Shown piece by piece: positions 6,411-11,327 of a stretch of 11,327 nt of DNA; the first letter of the stretch is position 1; each line of letters begins with the position of its first letter. The notes beneath the pieces are model-generated. The model did not search any database and was not told the origin of the DNA. It saw only the letters and a list, made by a program, of their open reading frames with translations. Source of the DNA: an uncultured Clostridia bacterium. GTDB taxonomy: Bacteria > Bacillota > Clostridia > Oscillospirales > Oscillospiraceae. A program made the position numbers and the translations under genes. The stretch covers positions 1-11,327 of the forward strand of contig CALLZZ010000446.1 in assembly GCA_937858235.1 (NCBI GenBank). The letters run 5' to 3'.

Positions 6411-8934
6411 AGTACAAATCAATAAATCTGGTTTCCGTTGTACCATCTTCATACTCAATCACTACTTCAATACCAACTTGTGAATCGCTACTCAGTTTTT
6501 CTAGGTTTTCAGATGCTATTTGTGCTGAGAGTGTGTAACTAGAGCGATTTGCAGGATAAATGGTCTGAGCCATACTCTTTGTCATTCCTGCCACACCTAT
6601 TGCCTTAAAAGATGCTGAGCTACTAACACCATTATCACCATCGGTCTCAAAGCCTGAATTAACCCAATAGGCCATGGCATCATCTCCACGGGAATTACGC
6701 AGTAGATTAAAAGGCACCATTTCACGGATATCATTGTTGGTAACCATGCTGGTGCCTTCCAGGGAATCCGCCACGTTATCCCACTGACTTGCAGAACTAC
6801 CTAGATTTTTAAGTGTTGTGGATAGTTCCAGTACCGTGTTCCAAGGCTCTTGCAAGTTGTATTCTCTTCTGATGACACGAGTCGTAACGGACAAGCCTAA
6901 ATCTTTATCCTCTACATGAACATAGTCACCAAGCGACCATGCCTCATGCTCATAACCTGTTAAGACCGATAAATCCATCGCATTTAGAACATAGGAGATA
7001 TTGGGTTTTGAGTACTGAGCAAGTCGCATCTCGGTATATTCTTTCATTTGATAGGGATTGGTAAAGGAGGAGCAGTCCAGTGTTGAGATTCGAATATCTG
7101 ATGAAAAAGTATAATCCTCCACATATGCTTTTCCTCCATTGATATCTGCAAAGGTCAGTCCATCACTACCTATGGCATAAAGCCTTGTGACTAGACTTCT
7201 GGTATCAACCACCCGTTTAATGCTTTTCATATTTTTCTTATAGGCAAACAAGGCCCCACTATCTGTGCCATATACGGTTAGCAGATGCACCAGTCGATTG
7301 GGACAATCAAAGACAAGGTCACCGCCATGTAAGTCTGCTACGCTACGAAGTATGGATAAGGCATTCTTTTCTGTACTGGTCCAAGTTCTCTTTGTTCTCA
7401 CATTGACTGTACCTACACTCCATTCCGTACCTTCTAGGGCATAAGCCATAGCAGCCTCAGCAGTGTCTGCATCAAATTTGTGTTCTTCTTTTCGTACAGA
7501 GAAAGTTAAGTCATAAAACTCCGCCTCTGCATAGACTTCCGTAGCAAGATTCCCTTCACCGTCTTTCGTATCCGTCATGGTTCTGACTTTATAGATGTCA
7601 TCCACAATCTGTATTTTCTTTTCGCTATCAATAAATGTCCTCTTTGCATCACGATAAGGAATCATAAAGGAAAGCGTATCCTCGCCATTGATTTCACTCG
7701 TAACCACAATGTTATAGGCATTTTCTAAAACAGCTTCCCAAGCTCCATTACGATCAAGGACAACCGGTCTTGCAAAGCCAATCCTCTCATATGGAGATTT
7801 TGGTATGTCATACAGCCTAATATCAAGGATCCGAGGGGTTTTACTCGTATCCGTGGTCGTAAGCGTTATCCTAAAACGAATATACGCCCTATTCGGAGAT
7901 ACAAGTTTCCCGTCTGCTGCAATAGCAGTCCAGTTACTCCAGTTAACCAGGTCATCACTTGTAGAGGTTTCTATCACTCCAACTGCAGTCACCCCAGAGA
8001 TATATTCACTGGTAACAGATACTCTGCCCACGCCAGATAGGTTACAAGTCGCTGGAGTCGTATAGAGCGTTCCCTCTGTAGGGTAGACACCGTCTGTTTT
8101 CCTTAATGAAACAACACCAGACTCCATAATTGCATCAACACTTCCACTTGTATCACCACCATTGGCACTTAAGGATGAATTGAAATAATCCACTAAATCG
8201 TCAGTTGTAAGATTGGAATCCATATCAAAAAACCAATCATCAAATCTTCCTGCATACCAGTAGGCATCAGCATGCATACCCATCACGATGTCAGCGGTAC
8301 AGGAAGGATTGAGTGTGGCTGTAAAAGTATAAGTGGGAGAGACCCAGCTTGCCCCACTATTCCAATCACCAAGTACAATGTTGGTATTTTTATTGTTTGG
8401 CTCTATGACCATACAAATAAAATACGCACCACCATTGATAAGAGAAAAAGGTGGTGTCGTTGTTTGATCGAGTATCAAAGATCCGCTCGAGTTGTACAAC
8501 ATAACTCTTGGTCTACCTGCAAAAAGGGAAAGATAAAATATCGGTTGCCCAGGACCATAACGGGTGTTTAAAATAGGACAATAGGTATTTCCTACAGAGT
8601 AGGTTGTAGGAATCATCCAACCACCAACGATAATCCGTTCGCCCATGTCAGAAAAGAAAGTACCGTCATTGGTGACCTTAAGGTAGGTCTTTTCTACAGA
8701 AGGATTATTGATATTGATTCGGAAAAGACCACCTTTTTGACCGTTTTGAAGGCTTGCGGTTGTCCCTGCATAGTTTACAATCTCCATTTTTCTATCCAGG
8801 CCTGACGAGTCCATTACACAGTTATTTTCATCTACCGTTAAATCATTGAACCGCCAAAGACCTGATTTCGCATATTCGACCGGGAACTCTCCAGTGAAAT
8901 CTGTTTGTTTATTTAAGATTGTTTTAAGTGCCAC
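6409..8934 (-). CDS. Tal-like tail hub / minor structural protein (prophage tail endopeptidase family) with N-terminal LamG-type extension
   Basis: This protein is 841 residues long. GTG 8934 was chosen because GGAGGTGAT (8946-8938) lies seven bases upstream and the Dit stop sits inside that site. The longer ATG at 8988 lies 50 bases inside Dit without such a site. Residues about 22-255 look like a LamG/concanavalin fold (SGLWRFNDL, then IIVGGWMIPT and GRFDDWFFD). A further beta-rich segment spans about 270-376. The hub domain of the PF06605/TIGR01665 type covers about 386-715, from VVLDRNGAWEAVLENAYN through DDIYKVRTM, RSLVTRLYAIG and WSLGDYVHV. The C-terminus (738-841) resembles the first half of a carbohydrate-binding domain. 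Known: Tal proteins close the tail tube and carry host-recognition or wall-degrading parts. No recognisable peptidase motif is seen, so the 'endopeptidase' label is only a family name. Confidence 0.88.
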   Translation of the reverse strand: MALKTILNKQTDFTGEFPVEYAKSGLWRFNDLTVDENNCVMDSSGLDRKMEIVNYAGTTASLQNGQKGGLFRININNPSVEKTYLKVTNDGTFFSDMGERIIVGGWMIPTTYSVGNTYCPILNTRYGPGQPIFYLSLFAGRPRVMLYNSSGSLILDQTTTPPFSLINGGAYFICMVIEPNNKNTNIVLGDWNSGASWVSPTYTFTATLNPSCTADIVMGMHADAYWYAGRFDDWFFDMDSNLTTDDLVDYFNSSLSANGGDTSGSVDAIMESGVVSLRKTDGVYPTEGTLYTTPATCNLSGVGRVSVTSEYISGVTAVGVIETSTSDDLVNWSNWTAIAADGKLVSPNRAYIRFRITLTTTDTSKTPRILDIRLYDIPKSPYERIGFARPVVLDRNGAWEAVLENAYNIVVTSEINGEDTLSFMIPYRDAKRTFIDSEKKIQIVDDIYKVRTMTDTKDGEGNLATEVYAEAEFYDLTFSVRKEEHKFDADTAEAAMAYALEGTEWSVGTVNVRTKRTWTSTEKNALSILRSVADLHGGDLVFDCPNRLVHLLTVYGTDSGALFAYKKNMKSIKRVVDTRSLVTRLYAIGSDGLTFADINGGKAYVEDYTFSSDIRISTLDCSSFTNPYQMKEYTEMRLAQYSKPNISYVLNAMDLSVLTGYEHEAWSLGDYVHVEDKDLGLSVTTRVIRREYNLQEPWNTVLELSTTLKNLGSSASQWDNVADSLEGTSMVTNNDIREMVPFNLLRNSRGDDAMAYWVNSGFETDGDNGVSSSASFKAIGVAGMTKSMAQTIYPANRSSYTLSAQIASENLEKLSSDSQVGIEVVIEYEDGTTETRFIDLY

Positions 8935-8937
8935 ACT

Positions 8938-8946
8938 ATCACCTCC
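8938..8946 (-). promoter_or_regulatory. SD that fixes the Tal GTG start
   Basis: GGAGGTGAT contains the TGA stop of Dit (8941-8939). Seven bases separate its GGAGG core from GTG 8934. It argues against the upstream in-frame ATG at 8988 and indicates Dit-Tal translational coupling. Confidence 0.8.
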
Positions 8947-9715
8947 ATCGGCTACGAGCTTTAATTTCAAGTCCAGTAAATACTGCATTGCTTGATGTTA
9001 TGCCGAGGTTGTTGTCTCCAACATTAAGTTTTGGAAAGTCTATCTCTTCAAGGTAAGGCAGCGCATTTCTTAAACTTATGCCATTTTCATCTTCGACATA
9101 GGCTGTCATTTTATCGGTATCAATCACGAGAACTTCTCCCGTAGAAAGCGCTGCATTTACGATTTTCATTTCTAACCCATTGGTTAACAGAGAAAAATAA
9201 TTATTAGCACTTTCCGTGATAACACCCTCTAAGCGATAAATGGGATTTGATTCTACATTGCCCGTAAGCCTTGTAATCGTATGACTACCTTCGCTATCAA
9301 TAGAAAAGACTTCATCTGTTACTGCATAGGCAAATGGGTCAGGACAGAAGAACTTTAAATTGAAACTGCCTGCAGAGCGAATGAGTCTTTCGCAGTCCAC
9401 TTTATCGTTTAGCCTTGCCATAAAATATCGGTCTGGTACATCATCAAAGATAAGTTCTTTTAACCCTTGCATGGGATCAAGCCAAGTAGAAAGATCATCA
9501 AGTGTATTTACAAGAGCCGAAAAACTGTGTTTAGGATAAATATTACAAGCGACATTGATTTCACGATAATCAAAATCAGCTCCAAAGTCTGCGACACCAT
9601 ACTTGCCAGGTACTGTCGTTGTAAAATTACGCATCCCTCCACAGACCTGCCAGGAAGTGAGCCTGGCTTTTAGTCCCATGCTTTTTGAAGAAATATCGTC
9701 ATATGAAAAACCCAT
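8939..9715 (-). CDS. Distal tail protein Dit (siphovirus tail family)
   Basis: This 258-residue protein is assigned to the Sipho_tail/Dit family (PF05709). It forms the hexameric ring joining the tail tube to the tip and is a platform for receptor-binding proteins. Supporting sequence: the N-terminal belt half with VPGKYGVADFGADFDYREI (about residues 36-54), LNTLDD-like helix VNTLDDLSTWL, then GLKELIFDD and DRYFMARL (about 84-101), FNLKFFCPDPFAY (about 117-129), and a C-terminal galectin-like beta half (about 145-255). The start was set at ATG 9715, seven bases after AAGGAGG; an in-frame GTG at 9721 overlaps the SD and is unlikely. The gene sits 12 bases after the tape measure stop and 4 bases before the Tal start, the canonical siphovirus order. 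Confidence 0.92.
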   Translation of the reverse strand: MGFSYDDISSKSMGLKARLTSWQVCGGMRNFTTTVPGKYGVADFGADFDYREINVACNIYPKHSFSALVNTLDDLSTWLDPMQGLKELIFDDVPDRYFMARLNDKVDCERLIRSAGSFNLKFFCPDPFAYAVTDEVFSIDSEGSHTITRLTGNVESNPIYRLEGVITESANNYFSLLTNGLEMKIVNAALSTGEVLVIDTDKMTAYVEDENGISLRNALPYLEEIDFPKLNVGDNNLGITSSNAVFTGLEIKARSRWR

Positions 9716-9720
9716 CGGCA

Positions 9721-9729
9721 CACCTCCTT
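9721..9729 (-). promoter_or_regulatory. SD that fixes the Dit ATG start
   Basis: AAGGAGGTG overlaps the tape measure stop codon TAA (9730-9728) and lies seven bases upstream of ATG 9715. The in-frame GTG at 9721 is only one base from the GGAGG core, so it is rejected as the start. Confidence 0.8.
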
Positions 9730-11282
9730 ATGTTGTAGAAAATCGACCCTGAGCACGAGAGCCTGTTTGAATTAAGTTATAAAGTTCCTGAGATACCCTT
9801 CTGATATCATCTTCACTTCGTACAATCATCTGCTGTACAGTAACTAGCGAACCACTGACACCACCAAGGGAAGAGGTCGCTGCATTTGAAATCACACCAC
9901 CAACGGAAGTATCCACTGAAAAGTCTGTAGGCAATGATGTACTCATATCACTTGCTAGACTCGTCATTACATCATTGATATCCTCGCTCATCATCTCAGC
10001 GGCTTTTACAGCCTCATCGCCATTATCTTGGATGGACCCTGCAAGACCTTTTACAAGCATCTCGCCAACCCAGCCCATCTGTTTAGACGGCGATTTAATA
10101 CCAAAGAAATCCTTGATTCCATTCCAAATACCGCCTATCCAGCCACTCACCTTATTCCATAGCCAAGAAGCAAGGGATTGAATACCCTGCCATAAGCCTT
10201 TTACGATGTTGCCACCCACTGCGACGATTGAACCCATGGAGTTTGTAAAGGCTCTTACAAGGCCACTGATAATCTGAGGCACTGCTTTAACAATCTCTAC
10301 AATAATGGTCGGTAAGTTCCGAATCAGTGCAGTGAATAGCTGAACTCCTGCCATAATGATTTTGTCGATGTTTCCGACTAAGGCATTGACGATGCTTGAG
10401 ATGATCTGAGGTATCGCAGCCACAATCGTGGTAATAATGGTTGGTAGATTTTGTATCAGTGCTACCAATAAATCGACACCAGCCTGTATCAGTTGAGGGA
10501 TGGAACTTAAAATCCCATTTAATATCCCATCGATTATTTGTGGGATAGCTTCTACGATTGCTGTAATAATCTCAGGCAAGGCTGCAACAAGGGATGTTAA
10601 TAGTTGAATCCCTGCATCAATTATCTGAGGTATGGCACTGATGATAAACTCCACGATAGCCATAATGATCGTAGGAAGTGCTTCAATCAGTTGTGGAATT
10701 GCCTCAAGAAGTCCTTGTGCCAAACCAAGGATTAACTGCAATGCAGCATCAAGGAGCATAGGTAGATTATCTACCAATCCTTGTACGATGGTTGTAATGG
10801 CATTTACCGCCGCGGGTATGAGTTCAGGAAGTGCCTGCCCAAGACCGTCCACTAAGGCTGCGATTAACTGAACGGCTACATCCACTAGAAGGGGCAGATT
10901 TTCAATCAAGGCATCTACAATGGTAAGTATGGAATCTACTGCAACTGGAATAAGGGTAGGGAGAAGACTCATCAGTGCATTCAGAACCTGAGTAAATAAA
11001 TCCGTCACTGTGACAAGCAGTGTTGGTAGTAAATCTGAAATAGCTCCAAGCAAGGCTTCAATAGCTACAGGCAGTGCTTTCACGATATTCTCAATTACCG
11101 GTGTAATATTTTTCACTACCGATTGAAAGGCATCTACCATGTTATTGCTCAGCTGTGTCATATCCGCATCGGCATTACCAAAACCTACTAAGAGATTTTG
11201 GAATGCAGATTGGAATGCGTTCAACGATCCAGAAATCGTTTCTTCTGCCTCAAGAGCAGTCGTACCCGCTATGCCCATGCTT
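9728..11282 (-). CDS. Phage tail tape measure protein, C-terminal part (5' end beyond window)
   Basis: About 517 genuine codons are present; the N-terminus lies beyond the window. The protein spans the tail tube lumen, sets tail length and is ejected ahead of the DNA. A long, strongly hydrophobic, helix-compatible tract of LP/IP-punctuated repeats (10268-11089) is followed by W-rich segments SLASWLWNKVSGWIGGIW and the family motif FFGIKSPSKQMGWVGEMLVKGL (nt 10042-10107 approx.), then a Ser/Thr/Val-rich tail ending in QGRFSTT. The KSPSK..G...M..GL motif is typical of tape measure C-termini in Bacillota phages. The open frame continues to 11327, and an ATG at 11323 could be taken as a start. 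Those last codons (MRSTIQKSFLLPQ) are simply the reverse complement of codons inside the same gene and are probably artefact. Downstream genes are Dit and Tal, as expected. Confidence 0.9.
10268..11089 (-). repeat. Tandem hydrophobic repeats in the tape measure gene (22/44-residue period)
   Basis: The translated tract has Pro-containing LP/IP corners at an exact 22-residue (66 bp) spacing through seven successive copies. In the second half the pattern becomes a 44-residue (132 bp) super-repeat: the sets ALPTII/AIPQII/AVPQII and ALPEIIT/NLPTIIT/NLPTIIV each recur every 44 residues. A consensus unit is roughly xxLPxLIxAAVxLIxALVxGLx. DNA-level identity between copies is diverged, so these are old protein-level repeats. 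Confidence 0.8.
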
Positions 11283-11327
11283 TCTTGAGGCAGAAGAAAC
11301 GATTTCTGGATCGTTGAACGCATTCCA
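11211..11327. repeat. 45-bp perfect inverted repeat with 27-base loop at the right edge
   Basis: Bases 11211-11255 and 11283-11327 are perfect reverse complements, with a 27-base spacer (11256-11282). The outer arm ends exactly at the edge of the sequence. The inner arm fits the tape measure reading frame (ISGSLNAFQSAF region), whereas the outer arm gives an unrelated sequence. This pattern is best explained by a foldback chimera at a contig end, not by a biological element. Confidence 0.9.

Noticed and set aside
6395..6440. Programmed frameshift joining Tal to the 65-residue protein
   Set aside because: No slippery heptamer is visible, an in-frame TGA closes the second frame just upstream, and a clear SD plus GTG explains separate initiation.
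7805..8571. Plus-strand open frames inside the Tal gene
   Set aside because: They are antisense to a long conserved reading frame, without family signatures or ribosome sites; chance open frames.
8935..8988. Upstream ATG 8988 as the Tal start (859 residues)
   Set aside because: It would overlap Dit by 50 bases and has no good SD, while GTG 8934 has GGAGGTGAT at the right distance.
10268..11089. CRISPR-like or DNA satellite array
   Set aside because: The periodicity follows codons and protein hydrophobicity; DNA copies are diverged and there are no spacers between identical repeats.
11211..11327. Invertible DNA switch or hairpin telomere at the right edge
   Set aside because: One arm is plain coding sequence of the tape measure, no recombinase gene or site-like core is present, and the repeat stops exactly at the sequence edge, which points to an artefact.

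Overview
The window is part of a tailed-phage or prophage genome of a Gram-positive, Bacillota-type host. The evidence is consistent AGGAGG ribosome sites, a GH25 lysozyme carrying two Cpl-7 wall-binding repeats, a Cph1-type holin and a Dit/Tal siphovirus tail tip. All genes that can be supported lie on the minus strand, so transcription runs from the right edge (11327) to the left edge (1). A genus cannot be fixed from this sequence; streptococcal or clostridial relatives are plausible.

In transcription order the late region holds: the C-terminal part of a tape measure protein made of 22-residue hydrophobic repeats (right edge to 9728); the distal tail protein Dit (9715-8939); a Tal-like tail hub protein with an unusual N-terminal LamG-type extension (8934-6409); two small tail-tip-associated proteins that share a CTGT...TDI.LQ motif (6397-6200 and 6207-5623); and an 822-residue GH18 glycosidase, probably a tail-tip depolymerase or receptor-binding protein (5623-3155). 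An intrinsic hairpin (3151-3121) separates this block from the lysis cassette, which is holin (3094-2681) and GH25 endolysin (2680-1742). A strong intrinsic terminator (1727-1685) closes the late transcript.

After a gap of only about 130 bases an early or replication module begins on the same strand: a 72-residue basic protein (1602-1384), a 105-residue TTG-initiated protein (1409-1092) and a DUF2800-type nuclease (1099 to the left edge) with RecB/Cas4-like motifs. No integrase, repressor or attachment site is visible between the two modules. This suggests a circularly permuted or excised phage map, or a phage whose lysogeny genes lie elsewhere.

The genes are tightly packed with overlaps of 1 to 26 bases or gaps of a few bases, and most carry an SD 7-8 nt ahead of the start. 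The last 117 bases at the right edge form a 45-bp perfect inverted repeat with a 27-base loop. It lies inside the tape measure gene, and its outer arm looks like a foldback assembly or amplification artefact rather than native sequence. I see no CRISPR array, tRNA, rRNA or insertion sequence, and no gene-free stretch over 300 bases.
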